NCBI GenBank assembly: GCA_963691815.1
Contig: OY829651.1
Span: 33,056,504-33,120,503 of the forward strand
DNA from: Echiichthys vipera
Taxonomy: Eukaryota > Chordata > Actinopteri > Perciformes > Trachinidae
DNA: 64,000 nucleotides
Reading direction: 5' to 3'
Shown: positions 11,451-22,868 of the stretch, one piece after another
How the letters are laid out: each line of letters begins with the position of its first letter
Position numbering within the stretch: position 1 is the first letter of the stretch
Notes under the pieces: generated by a model
Told to the model about the DNA's origin: nothing
Seen by the model: only the letters and a program-made list of their open reading frames with translations
Database searches by the model: none
Made by a program: the position numbers and the translations under genes

Positions 11451-12813
11451 GCCAGTTTCACATATGATCCCTGGACAATGTAAGGGAAATCAGGTCCAGA
11501 ATAGTCCTGAATTTGTTTGACATAGTCCTGAGTTTGCTTTAACACATGCAGCACTCAACCAGAGTGGCGCCTGGGTAGAGCGTGCAGGGGCAAGTACATG
11601 ACTTATTTACAGCAGGCTAATGGATCTTAGTCTCTTAGAATTATTCTAAATTGTCTGATGATTTCAGAGTCAATCCTTACTGATAGAAGTTCATGAATAT
11701 CGTCATCTCTCCCGTTTCGTTGCCGTTTTGTGTAAATCAACCTTCTTCACAGTTGAAGGTTTGATTTGCTCCACTTTCCAATGCATAATAAGAAAAACAG
11801 CAGCTATATTCACATGTGAGCTTACTCAGAGGTTACCCAGTCTTTGTACTTAGGAGTTGGCCAGGTAAATTCCATTTGATGTCCAGTCTGAGTGGATCAG
11901 ATATTAGTGTTCTAATACTGATCAGTATCTAGATCAGTGCATGAAGTGAGGGTTGGGGTTGGGGAGGCACTGACTCACAAGTCAGATTTACAAACATACA
12001 GTAGGATGCCAATAGGATAGGATGAGAGAATAGGAGAGAATAGGATGCCGAAAACCATTTTAAAACACCAGTGCCACTGTATATTGTATATCTTATCTTT
12101 ATTTGTAAATTACTTCTTGCTTTGACTGAAAGTCCAGCTTTGAAAAATGTCTTAGTTTAGAAATCAAATCCTCCATTTTCAGGGCGAGAAATGACAGCTT
12201 GTCGCTAAGCTCTAAAGCGTTGCACACGGGTTAGAGTTCACTGTGACCTGGCTGGTGGCAGGCTGCTCACTATCGCCACCCTCCTTGAGGCAGAGGTACT
12301 GCCTGCCTCAAGGCAAGCATTTTCCCTGTGGATTTATGTCATATCAATAAGATATTACACACATACGTAAAATACATTACTGAACACCATGGAAAAGAAG
12401 ACGTATACTATTAATACATAAAAGTGTCCTCAACCATCATATTGGAAACATACACAGAAATGGGAACAAGCACGCGCCATTGGCACGCGCTCAATCCAGT
12501 TTGTGAGTGATGGCGCAATCTGGAGGGAGGCTCGGCTGTCCATGCCTCACCTCTCGTCTCCGAAGGAGACTCTGTTTATTTAAGCAGGAAATACAGAATT
12601 TTCTGCCATTTTTACTTTAAAAATGGTCAAAATACATTAAGAACCACACCAAAATCATAGTCCAGAGGACAAATATTAATACTTGTGTTATTTTATTATT
12701 TCGTTTCTTTTTCCTCTCATGATGACAGGGGAGGCACAGCCTCCCCTGCCTCCCCTGACTGCACGTCACTGATCTAGATCATCTTATGTTTGCAGTGTAT
12801 ATGTGAAAGGGCC
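11451..12813. mobile_element. Unnamed MITE-like element, copy 2, split by a hAT
   Basis: The left end reads GCCAGTTTCACATAT. The right end, on the opposite strand, reads GGCCCTTTCACATAT, giving short inverted termini. After removal of 11935-12771 the remainder is about 520 bp. Its right half is homologous, inverted, to 8693-8990. No coding segment is visible. Its right end lies only about 30 bases upstream of the exon at 12843. Confidence 0.5.
11935..12771. mobile_element. Non-autonomous hAT-type DNA transposon
   Basis: The element starts CAGTG and ends CACTG, with related subterminal sequence on both sides (GTGAGGG... and ...CCCTGACTGCACGTCACTG). It is flanked by a perfect 8-bp duplication ATCTAGAT at 11927-11934 and 12772-12779. 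An 8-bp target duplication with CAG/CTG-type ends is the established hAT signature. The 837 bp hold no transposase. Note that the duplicated octamer is itself a palindrome. Confidence 0.8.
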
Positions 12814-12842
12814 TTTGCTTGAAGAGGTGACTTTTTGACCAG

Positions 12843-12981
12843 GTTATGCTGGTCACGCGTATGGAAGAGGAAAAAGTTATAATTGTGAAGGAGATGACCC
12901 AGCATTGCCAGTACCTGCGAAAGGCCTTGGACAAACTAGACAGCCTCCTTCGTCACACTCAAGAGAACATCACGAAACATA
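12843..12981 (+). CDS. Internal exon of the unrecognised gene (paralogue 2)
   Basis: The exon is preceded by an acceptor (GACTTTTTGACCAG) and followed by the donor GTATGT. It has 139 nt, enters in phase 0 and leaves one base of a split codon. The product segment (MEEEKVIIVKEMTQHCQYL, then LRKALDKLDSLLRHTQENI) has heptad spacing of Leu/Ile and looks like a coiled coil. The split codon completes with the first two bases at 13200, giving Thr, so the splice is in frame. The acceptor's upstream region lies in a transposon end, so its branch point may be transposon-derived. Confidence 0.6.
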
Positions 12982-13199
12982 GTATGTTCCACAAATCCAA
13001 TTTATTTTTGAGAGGGTACAGTCACAGTAACTCAATTATCCAATAATACTCTGAGCAGTAGGGTGCTATAATATTCTGTAATAGTTGATTTTCTGTTATT
13101 TCTTTCACCTTTTTAATCACAAACAAAATTGTACAGCTTCAGACTTGGGCATACAATCTGCATTTTAATGTTCATAAAGATTTTTACATTTTATTTTAG

Positions 13200-13411
13200 C
13201 ACCTCCCACAAAGCTGACAGAAGAGGGATACAGGGGGCTGCCCTGTTGTCTGTTGCAAAAGCGGCACATTCTGCAGCAGAAACTCAGTGCAGTCTCCAGC
13301 ACTTACGCCCATTTTGACACTGACCCCTCCTTTTTCATGTTGGAGGAAGACAATGAGGAAAGTGACCAGGAGAACAACAGCACTCCAGATATTTCAGAGA
13401 AAGAAATGTAA
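13200..13411 (+). CDS. Terminal exon of the unrecognised gene (paralogue 2)
   Basis: A good acceptor (TTTTTACATTTTATTTTAG) precedes it and TAA lies at 13409-13411. It encodes two bases of a split codon plus 69 residues, beginning PPTKLTEEGYRGLPCC, continuing LLQKRHILQQKLSAVSSTY, and ending in an acidic tail rich in Glu/Asp/Asn. The last part parallels the exon at 1210-1420. Candidate AATAAA signals lie at 13603-13608 and 13863-13868. The three exons give about 146 residues of a small acidic coiled-coil protein. I cannot name it. RNA evidence would settle whether it is expressed. Confidence 0.6.
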
Positions 13412-14536
13412 AGCCTGTGAGGCTGGGATTCAGTTGTGGGCCTGAGTCAATGTGCCTTTTACATATTTACAGCTGTTCATACATCACTACCTCTCGTGTG
13501 ATACTGCTTTTATACACACTTGTTTAAATGTTTTAAAGATTAAGTAAGTTTTACGGTATATCACAGTGTGAGAGTGGCATATTCTAATGTCAGAGTATAT
13601 AGAATAAAAGAACATACCGTTCTACGGTGTAAGTTTTGAAATGTAACATTATTTGTGTTACAAATTGCTAATGTCACAAATTGTTGTGCCATGGTGTTCT
13701 GGTTCATCCAGTATACCTGTGGCTCATTCACACTATTCATACTAATATTCACATATTACTGTGTGACGAGGTGTTCATACATCTAACATGTCTGGAGAGA
13801 ATCTTTAAAAATATTGTATTTTGTATGCATTGACAACGTTGACATCAAGAATTGAGCCTCAGAAATAAATGTCTGATCTACAGCTACTGTTTCTGTTGAT
13901 TATTAGGCCCACCCATTTAATTTATACAAAAAACACCTATTAAATATATTTTTTAAACATTTCTAATGAGAATTTTTCATTTTATTTTCATAATCTTTCT
14001 CCTGTGAATGTATATGATCTATTATTTATGAGTTATTACAAAGCCACAAATAGTTGGAACGCACAGATGCAACGTTTTCTATTGTTGCTATGGTGGTTGC
14101 CATGGACGCTGCTGAAGCTGGAAGTGGCTGTGGAGATGGAGCCAGTCTGCTACATGCAAAAAATAATTTACTTAAAACTAATAAATATTGTTGTTTAAAC
14201 ACCAAGCATCTGAACTGTTTCTTAACATATAGACCATATACATGAAGATTTCCTTCCGGGAGTCATCCCAAAGGGATCTATAAAGAGAAGTCTACGTCTA
14301 AGAGAAGTCTAAGAAATCGGGAGTTAGGCTATATTCAATATTTAAAGTATATGACACATTATTTACTACCCTTTTTGCAAACCAGAAGACAGTGAACCCA
14401 TTTCAAGTATACATCTTTACTTTTTCTTAACATTGATCATCTTTATGTAATCTAATTACTAGTTCCGCTGTTCTAGATATTTGATATATGTAATAGGTAT
14501 ATATTTTTACGAACCCATTTATTTGCAAACCTGAAG
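13412..14536. other. 3' flank and unrecognised sequence
   Basis: The probable 3' UTR of the upstream gene runs to one of the AATAAA sites. Beyond that the sequence is AT-rich with no recognised element. A short GC-richer island at 14050-14150 has no convincing coding signal. Confidence 0.35.
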
Positions 14537-15060
14537 TTGTCAGGATCCCAGTCCTGTTAGGCTCTTTCCTCTTCCTTTTGTGTGAGTTTCTCTCCCTCTG
14601 TCTGTTTTCTCCTGCTTGTCTCTTTCCCTTTGTGTTTGTCTGTTGTTGCTGGTAGGCGTGGCCCTGCCCAGCTTTGGATCATCAACTCGTCAGCACAGGA
14701 GGATAAAAGGCCGGATGTGGCTCACATTCAGTGCCAGACCTTTGTTGCATTTACTTGGTATCGTGTCTCTCTTGGTTGGCTACCAGTACTTATGCTCATG
14801 TTCTCTTTCCGTGTTACGTTGTTCTTTGTTAATTGTTTCTTCGTTTCTTTTGTTGTAGTTTCCCTAGTTCCTGTTTTTTCCACCACCCGTTCGTGTTTGT
14901 CTCCTGATCCCCACATTGGTTCTTCCCCGTCTTCACCCGGACCCTGTACCTGTTTTCCCCGTTCCCTGGATCCTGTTTGTTTCTCGTTTATCTGCATTAA
15001 ATATTTGTTTCTCGGTGTTCGTGTCCGCATTTGGGTCCCGCTCCTTGGAGTTATTCCCCT
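14537..15060 (+). mobile_element. Probable solo LTR, diverged Gypsy family
   Basis: The block starts TGTCAGGATCC and keeps the order of the Gypsy LTRs elsewhere in the window. That order is a CTCTTTCCTCTTCC...GTGTGAGTTT start, a CTCCCTCTGTCTGT run, a GGTAGGCGTG phrase, and a late CATTTGGGTCC phrase (compare the minus strand at 59418-59873 and 23750-24879). It lies on the opposite strand. No internal Gypsy sequence adjoins it, so a solo LTR is the simplest reading. The right boundary is uncertain, and open frames across it are compositional. Confidence 0.5.
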
Positions 15061-15584
15061 CCCCATTCATTTTAACCAGATTTTACAGAACCCCAAATTG
15101 TTGATTTTGCTCATGTTATGGCTGGGGTCAAGAGCTCTCTATAACAGTTGATCCCATTTCTGTATCCCTTTTTATTGCAGAATTATAAGCCTTCAAACAG
15201 GCCCTAGGGTCAAGGTTCAAAGCTCATTATCTAACAACAGGAGCTATGTAGAATATTAATACATTCATATTATTACTCCCCAGGTCGAGACCTTTCCAAC
15301 GATGTCTTTGGTTTAGCTCTACAGAAAAGTTTTAATTTTTTCATGTCATGGACTCAAGCCATCCAAACAGCACTTTGAAGGCTCTACCCATAAATGTGTT
15401 TGTTTCTTTGTTGACCAACATGAGTCACATTCATTTATCACAATATTCACTGTGTATATGTTATTATTAGCCAATGCAAGCATTAAGGATGATGTATTAT
15501 GTATGACGCACAAATGCAGCTCACACACACACCGCTTTATTTGATGATGTGGATCAAATATCCTCAGCCACATCTTATGATTTT

Positions 15585-15710
15585 CAAACCTGTCACAAGC
15601 TTCAGCTGCTTGATTATGAGTACATCATTAGAATCAGGTGTGTCAGAGCAGAGAGAAACCTAAAACATGCAGGACAGTGGCCATCCAGGATGGCCACAGG
15701 AACGGTCCTC
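15585..15710. repeat. Fragment of a dispersed fish repeat
   Basis: The phrases 'cttcagctgcttgattatgag', 'ATTAGAATCAGGTGTGTC' and 'AAACATGCAGGACAGTGGCC' resemble a widespread teleost dispersed repeat known to me only by its sequence. It is non-coding. Confidence 0.35.
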
Positions 15711-16065
15711 TGAAAATGTCAAAGTTGTAAACATAAACCAAGTGTCCAAGTTTATTTCCTGTTGCAGTGAAAATGAATTAGATAAGCTGATGAAGTTAAC
15801 AAGGACCAAGGCTGTTGCCTAGCATTGAAATTACATTAAAATGTCTATAGCCTGGTATCTAATATTTAGTATTTACCCTTTTCCTTTTAATATGACAATA
15901 TGCTAATAAAACCCCATTCGGATTCGGATGTGGTCCAATATTAAGTGAGGAAGACAAACACGAAATACGATTTTATTTGAAATATAATCAGCCATAGATT
16001 CTTGAAAATATAATATTAAATTATATTAATGAGCCAATTCATATTTTACAATCACAGGATATAAA

Positions 16066-16556
16066 ACAGCGGGGAAGGTGTTGCAGTCGCTCTACCGCAC
16101 CGTTGTGACGAAAAGAGAGCTGAGCCGGAAGGCAAAGCTCTCGATTTACCGGTCAATCTTCGTTCCTACCCTCACCTATGGTCATGAAAGCTGGGTCATG
16201 ACTGAAAGAACGAGGTCGCGGGTACAAGCAGCCGAAATGGGTTTTCTCAGGAGGGAGGCTGGATTCTCCCTTCGAGATAGGGTGAGAAGTTCAGCCATCC
16301 GTGAGGAACTCGGAGTAGAGCCACTGCTCCTTTTACGTTGAAAGGAGCCAGTTGAGGTGGTTCGGGCATCTAGTAAGGATGCCCCCTGGGCGCCTCCCTA
16401 GGGAGGTGTTCAAGGCACGTCCAGCCTGGAGGAGGCCTCAGGGAAGACCCAGGTGGAGAGATTATATCTCCACACTGGCCTGGGAACGCCTCGGGACCCC
16501 CCAGTTAGAGCTGGTTAATGTGGCCCGGGAAAGGGAAGTTTGGGGTCCCCTGCTAC
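16066..16556 (+). pseudogene. Rex3 (RTE clade) fragment, C-terminal region
   Basis: This is collinear and nearly identical with 46440-46930 of the long Rex3 copy. It starts at the segment [20 protein letters not shown], passes [17 protein letters not shown], and after a frameshift near 16335 continues [15 protein letters not shown]. It lacks the endonuclease, the catalytic RT core and the 3' GATGA tail, so it is truncated at both ends. A small deletion is visible near 16450. Confidence 0.93.
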
Positions 16557-18406
16557 AAAATTAAGGTGTGGAAATGTTTCATGGCAGAACAGCTCAGGGG
16601 TCACAGTCGGCTAAGCAGAGTACATTTCCTCAAAATGCGGGTCTGCGCAGATCAGTGGCAAGAGAACTTTTCAGTTGGTAAAACCCAGACATACTGTATG
16701 TCCAAACCTCTGCAGTGTATACTAGAGACACAACCAGATATAATCTGTTAATGCAGTGTGATATGGAACAAAAAACACCCTCATGATCCCCCCAAAAAGC
16801 CTGTAGGACTCTCTCAGATTTATTCTTTTTCCTGGGCCTTGTAACTCAGGCCTAATAAAGTATGACTCGTCTGTGATACCCCGGAGAGCTTTAGAAAATG
16901 CTTTAGAAAATGCTCTCTCTAATTAACGACTGACTTTTCTCAGGTGTTTCATATTAAAGTAAAAATGATGGGTTCTCTCCAGCGTTTTAGAGTTTTGACC
17001 TTAAACAATTTATATTAATAAAATCTAAATTGAATTCTGTTATTGAACAATAGATCTGTTTTAACTGGCTCAGTGCCTTGTGAGGAGCCACACTGGGCAA
17101 CAGGAACATATGGAGTGCCTTTGGACACCTTTCCTGTATTATATCCTTTAGTGATAATACTCTCCAATAGACCAGATGGGCTGGATTCTCAATTGTTAAT
17201 TAGCCCCCTCATTTTGGAGAAGTACTTACATGATACATTAAAGACACCACATGCATGAGATGATCAGTGTATCATTGTGTTGAAACGTCTGAGCCTACCA
17301 ATGGGTTTTTGCTTCTTCTGAATAATAGTTTATTTTGGCAGACCCCACATTTTCCCAATATCAATGATCTGATATTATCCTTAATATGATTGATACATCA
17401 AGATTCACCAAAATGCAGGAAATAAAATCTGTATAATGTAGTGACAAAAGTGTGATCTGAGTTTGTCACACAAAAATCTTCTATTAACCACCAAATTTGA
17501 ATGAATACAAATATCAGCAAATCATAAAAACTAAGCAGTGCTTTCTGAAACGCTGGGGACGTGTTCAGGAGGCACTGAAACCACGAACAATCACAGGAGA
17601 GGGGCCACTACTCTCAACTGTCAGTTATGATATAACAAATGGATGCTTCATCTAGCTAGAGGGAGAGCAAACTGACACATCTGAATTCTGTCAAATTTAG
17701 TCCTTAAATATGATAAAGTAATCATTGTAGGAGATTGCGTTTATCTCTATTAGATTCGATTGGTTTTAGTCAGAGTGTACATAAACCTACTCACTGTTTT
17801 AATCACATCCTCGACCTTGTTTTGGCTTATGGTGTGGATATCAATGACTTAATCGACTTTTCAGAGATTTTCAGCATAAAACATAAATCATCAATCACAT
17901 AACAAAAACACAGTGAAGAATATCCTGTACATTACACATTTATACAATATAAAAAAATATGTTGCCATTTCCCTATATATGTGATGCAGTACTATTGTCA
18001 TTTTTGAAAAGAGCTGTACTTAATATTTAAAACATTTACATAATAGCAAACAAATAATTTCTATGTAAAGATATAATGCAGTAACGGTGTCCTGAGCAGA
18101 GAATGAAGTCACTGTGTGTCGTAATCCGACTCTGCATGCATGTTTGTGCATATTAGTGCATGTGAGTGCATTGTGGATCGATATCAGATCCAGGGCTGTG
18201 ACATAGCGCTGGTATTTGATGAGTTGTGGAACCTTTTTCCCCAGTATTTCAAGTACAGCTCCTTTAAAGTTCACCTTGTGTGGGAAGCCAGAAACTGCTA
18301 CATTAATTTTCATGTGATGTACTGAAGTCAATTTGAAGGACTTCAGCCCACAGGCCATCACTAGTTTCTCAAACTGCTCTGGTTTGATCTTGGTCCATTC
18401 TTCTTT
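16557..18406. other. Unrecognised AT-rich sequence
   Basis: I see no gene or nameable repeat. The open frames present are short, and none has splice-site or motif support. Confidence 0.35.
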
Positions 18407-19180
18407 AATTCAATTTTATTTACAGTGCCAATTCATAACAGAAGTTATCTCAGGGAACTTTACAAAAGGAGTAAGTAAAGACCACACTCTATGACTTATT
18501 TATGATTTACATAAACCCATCAATTCCCTCATTGAGTACAGTGGCGTTGAAAACCTTCCCTGCACCGGTTGGGGAGGAAGAAAAGGAGAGAAAAAGAGAG
18601 GAAAGACAGACGGATGGACAGAGAGAGACAAAGACAGACACAAAAACAGACAGAGAGACAGTCCCAGAGATGTAAGCAGCAACAAAAGTAACAGTAACTA
18701 TAATAATATCTATAGTAATGTGAATATGACTTATATGTTATGGCAGTTAATATAGTAGAATAGAAGAAACAAGCACAGCTAAGGTGATAGAATGACAATA
18801 ATAATTATGGGGTGTTAAATATGATCAATGATGAGTAGTGGTAATAACAGCTGTGATAAAATGAGATATATTCCTGACAAATTTTATCATTTATAAGACT
18901 AACGATAGTGTATATGACTAATAGTAATAATAGCAGCAGGACCACGGCAGCAGGCACCATCACGATCAGCAGAGACCTGAGAGACGACAAAGCACAAACA
19001 ACTCCAGGGAAGAAGTTGAATTAGTAACATGCATTGATGAGACATGAATGATACAGACAGAGAGGAGAGACGCTCAGAGTATCAGGAACCTGATTATCCC
19101 CCAGCAGACTAGGCCCACAGCAACATAGCTAAAGGTTCGTACCCCCTAGCTATAAGCTATAAGCTTGTTATTGTATAAAA
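18407..19180 (-). mobile_element. LINE 'J' copy, longest 3' UTR copy
   Basis: The left end has the 3' terminus (TTCAATTTTATTTACAGTGCC). Then come the GGTTGGGGAGGAAG block, the purine-rich AGAGACAAAGACAGACAC block, AGAAACAAGCACAGCTAAGG, the GGACCACGGCAGCAG phrase at about 18940 and ATGATACAGACAGAGAGGAG at about 19045. The same order at 59190-59990 leads directly into a reverse transcriptase, which shows this is LINE 3' UTR and not a SINE. No coding sequence remains. Confidence 0.75.
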
Positions 19181-19482
19181 AGATTATGTTATTAATTGCT
19201 ACATTTTATTGATATAAAATGGCAAAAGTTAATGATATAAATAGAATGCAAATTAAATTGTGCAGCATGATACAATGATTCTAGAAGATTACAGGAGAAT
19301 GTTATCATGAAATGAGACTGAGGGCGCACTCACACTGTCCCCCCGTGGGCCAGGCCCGTTTGTACTCACACTACCTGGGCCTCGGTGAATTCTTCTTGCT
19401 GCCTATACCTCATCACGCCGTAACACGTCACACGAATTGATTGACGTCATCGCGATGCGTCACTTTGTTTACAAATCTGTCA

Positions 19483-19737
19483 TGAACGGTACAGAGATAA
19501 CACAAAAAGACTGGACCCAATGCAGACACAGACACGGAATAAAAGTACAAACAAATGTTTAATAACAACTACAAACAAAACGTAAAACACTACAGGGAAA
19601 CAGGAATACTATGAACGAGGAGACGACGGACGATCAGGGAGACGGACGAGGAAACAGGAACACGGGAAACTACGGAGAAACAAAATACAAACAACGATTA
19701 AATATACTTATCAACGGGGAGCGTGAAAACCATAATG
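19483..19737 (-). repeat. Gypsy 3' LTR, 5'-truncated
   Basis: The stretch matches 23750-24020 of the other LTR almost base for base (TGAACGGTACAGAGATAACA onward) up to about 19737. There it joins coding sequence of the integrase C-terminus directly. About half the LTR and the end of pol are therefore deleted. A 35-40 bp piece present in the other LTR around 23850-23900 is also missing. Confidence 0.8.
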
Positions 19738-22700
19738 GTACGGGGTGGGGGTGGTTGGGCGACGGCAGGCGGGCACAACGTGCTGGTGGCTACTGGCTTT
19801 AACTGGGGCACATGGAAGGTCGGGTTGATCCTGAGGGACGCAGGGAGCTTCAGGCGGACAGCACTGGGGTTTATAATGGCCTCTATCTCAAAGGGGGCCA
19901 ATAAAGCGAGGTGCGAGCTTCTTAGATGCGACATTCAGGGGAATGTCGTGGGAGTTTAACCAGACCTTCTGTCCAGGTCTGTACTTAGGCGCAGGGATGC
20001 ATCCTACGGTTCTGCTTCGCCGTCCGAAGCAAGGCCCCTCGGGTCTCTCTCCAAATTAGACGTACTCTCCGGAGATGGTGTTGGAGTTGTAGTAGCCCAA
20101 TGAAGCCTCGAAGGGGGACATACCTGTAGCGATGCAGGTCAAGGAGTTGTGGGAGTATTCCACCCAGGACAGTTGCGATGACCACAACGAGGGATTGCGG
20201 GCAAGCGAAGAGCAGTCTTCAGGTCCTGATTAGCTCTCTCTGTTTGTCTGTTAGACTGGGGATGGAACCCAGACGATAAACTGACCTTTGCTCCAAAGGC
20301 CTGGCAGAAGGCCTTCCAGACACAGGAGGTGAATTGGGGACCACGGTCTGAAATAATGTCCGCTGGTATTCCGTGGAGGCGAAAGACATGGTCCACCAGG
20401 ATTTGCGCCGTCTGCCAACTTAGGTAGCGGTACAAAGTGCACCATTAGAAAAACGGTCAACAATAGTGACAATAGTGTCGTTACCTTGAGACACGGGAAG
20501 TCCAGTAACAAAGTCCAAGTCAATATGGGACCATGGTCGACTGGGTACCGGGAGAGGTCGGAGAAGACCGGCTGGAGGGCGATTGGAAGTCTTTCCCCGG
20601 GCGCAGACGTTGCAGGCTAGTATAAACTCCTGAGTATCAGTACCCATGGTCTTCCACCAGAAGTGACGACGAAGAAGAGATAAGGTCCTGGTGATTCCGG
20701 GATGACAGAAGAGACGAGAAGAGTGACCCCACTGGAGCACCTGGGTGCGAACACCTGTAGCAACAAACAGACGCCCTGGTGGACCACCACCAGGGTCGGG
20801 GTTAGCGCGTTGAGCCTGTCTCACAATTGACTCGGTCTCCCAGGTTAATGCTGCCATCACACAAGAAGCGGGAACGATATGATCCACACCGGTTTATTCC
20901 TCCTCAGCTGGTCCAAACTGCCGAGAAAGGGCATCTAGCTTGATGTTCTTACTGCCGGGAATGTAAGTTAGAGTAAAGTTAAATCGTCCAAAAAACAAAT
21001 CCCACCGGGCTTGACAGGAATTAAGTCTCTTGGCGGTCTGGGTATACGCCAAGTTCTTATGGTCAGTCCAGACCACGAATGGAACTTCTGCCCCCCTCTA
21101 ACCACTCCTCCAACGCTAGCTTAACCGCTAGTAGTTCACGGTTCCCAACGTCGTAGTTCCTCTCAGCGGGCGACAGCTTCTTGGAAAAGAATGCACGTGG
21201 GTGAACCTTATTATCAGATACCGCCCGCTGGGACAGCACCGCTCCTACTCCCAGATCCGAGGCATCCACCTCGACAATGAACTGAGGAGCAGTATCAGGT
21301 TTGACTAACCGGGAGTGGACGAGAAACGCTTCTTCCGGGTCAGAAAAGCATTGTTGGCGGCGGGAGACCAGCCAAAAGGAGTAGCGGGGACGTCATCTGT
21401 TCATCGGTGAAACTACCTGGCTGTAGCTACGGATGAAACGACGGTAGCGAAACCCAAAAATAGCTGTTGTTGCTTCCTGGAGGTGGGCGTGGGCCATTCG
21501 GTTACCGCAGTGACCTTCGTAGGATCAGCCCTAACCTGTCCACTCTCCACGATATAACCCAGAAATGTCAAGGAGGGGACGTGAAACTTGCATTTCTCGG
21601 CCTTCACAAACAGGTGATTTTCCTGGAGACGCTGGAGAACCTGACGAACGTGCACCACATGTTCGTTCAAGTCCTTTGAAAAGATCAGGATGTCATCCAG
21701 TTACACGAAGATGGAGCAGTTAAGCTTATCACGAAGCACGTTGTTAACTAGGGCCTGAAAAACGGCTGGTGTTATTAACATTAGTTAACATTAGTTAACC
21801 CAAACGGCATAACTAAGTACTCGAAGTGTCAGAGGGAAGTATTGAAAGCTGTCTTCCACTCGTCCCCCTCCCTTACCCTCACAAGATGACACGCGTTGCG
21901 GAGGTCTAGTTTGGAGAAAACTGTTGCCCCATGCAACGGCTCAAACGGGGAATTGATCAAAGGGGGGGGGGGGGGGGGGTACTTGTTCTTAACCGTGATG
22001 TTGTTGAGACCACGGTAGTCAATGCAGGGGCGTAGCGACTTGTCCTTCTTGGCCATTAAGAAAAAAACAGCTCCCAGAGGAGAGGAAGAAGGACGAATGA
22101 TCCCTGACTTAAGCGAGTCATTTATGTAAGCTTCCATCGTCTCACGTTAGGGACCTGACAGGTTATAGAGACGACTAGTAGGGAACGTTGACCCGGGCAA
22201 CAACTCAATGGGGCAGTCATAAGGATGATGAGGAGGTAGAGATAACGCCTTAGCCTTGCTAAATACCTCGGCGATATCGTGATACACGGGAGGCACGAAA
22301 GACAAGTCAGGAGGTTTAGGTAGTGAGGAACTGGGTGACTGGGACATCTAGGAGGAGCTGAACAAAGACAGGAATAATGGCAATTGCTGCTCTAACTCAC
22401 AACCCTACCAGTTAACCAGTCAATAACCGGGTTGTGAGTGATAAGCCAGGGAAGACCAAGAACCACGGGAGCATTTGTTGAAGAAATAACGTGGAAAGCA
22501 GTAGACTCTGAGTGATTTCCAGCAAGGGATATGATCAAAGGTAAAGTCTCCGTGGAGATCTGAGCGAGCTCGCTACCACTGAGGCTATTTACCATTAATG
22601 GAGTCTTTATCTAGTTAACAGGAATAGCATTAGTTTTCACAAATTCAGAGTCGATAATATTAGTGTCAGCCCCAGAGTCAATTAATGTTTGAAGGGAAAA

Positions 22701-22868
22701 ATCCCTGCCCTCACAACTCAATGCTACGTCCAGGTTAATACGTTGACAGGGAATATTAGGAACAACGGAATGACTCACCAGAACCCCGTCTGTGACTGGT
22801 GAGTCTGACAGTTTAACCGTATAGGACAGTTGGCTAACTGATGATTGGGAGCTCCACAGTAAATACAT
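19738..22868 (-). pseudogene. Gypsy pol (protease, RT, RNase H, integrase), inactivated
   Basis: On the minus strand the protease shows TLIDSGADTNIIDSEF (about 22670). RT follows with [39 protein letters not shown] and [15 protein letters not shown]. RNase H shows [23 protein letters not shown] sequence and the TDHKNLAY segment. The integrase has an HHCC-type zinc region with [14 protein letters not shown], then [20 protein letters not shown] and [12 protein letters not shown]. The C-terminal tail reads [15 protein letters not shown] and FHVPQLKPV. The YLDD tyrosine codon is a TAA stop (21701-21703), a G-run and short tandem duplications shift the frame, and the chromodomain region is deleted. 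Confidence 0.9.

Noticed and set aside
14582..15151. 189-codon frame rich in Phe, Val and Leu
   Set aside because: It is pyrimidine-rich LTR-like sequence, and the hydrophobic composition is a by-product of CTT/TTC runs.
16078..16564. Two short ORFs as separate small genes
   Set aside because: They are one frameshifted Rex3 C-terminal fragment, nearly identical to 46440-46930.
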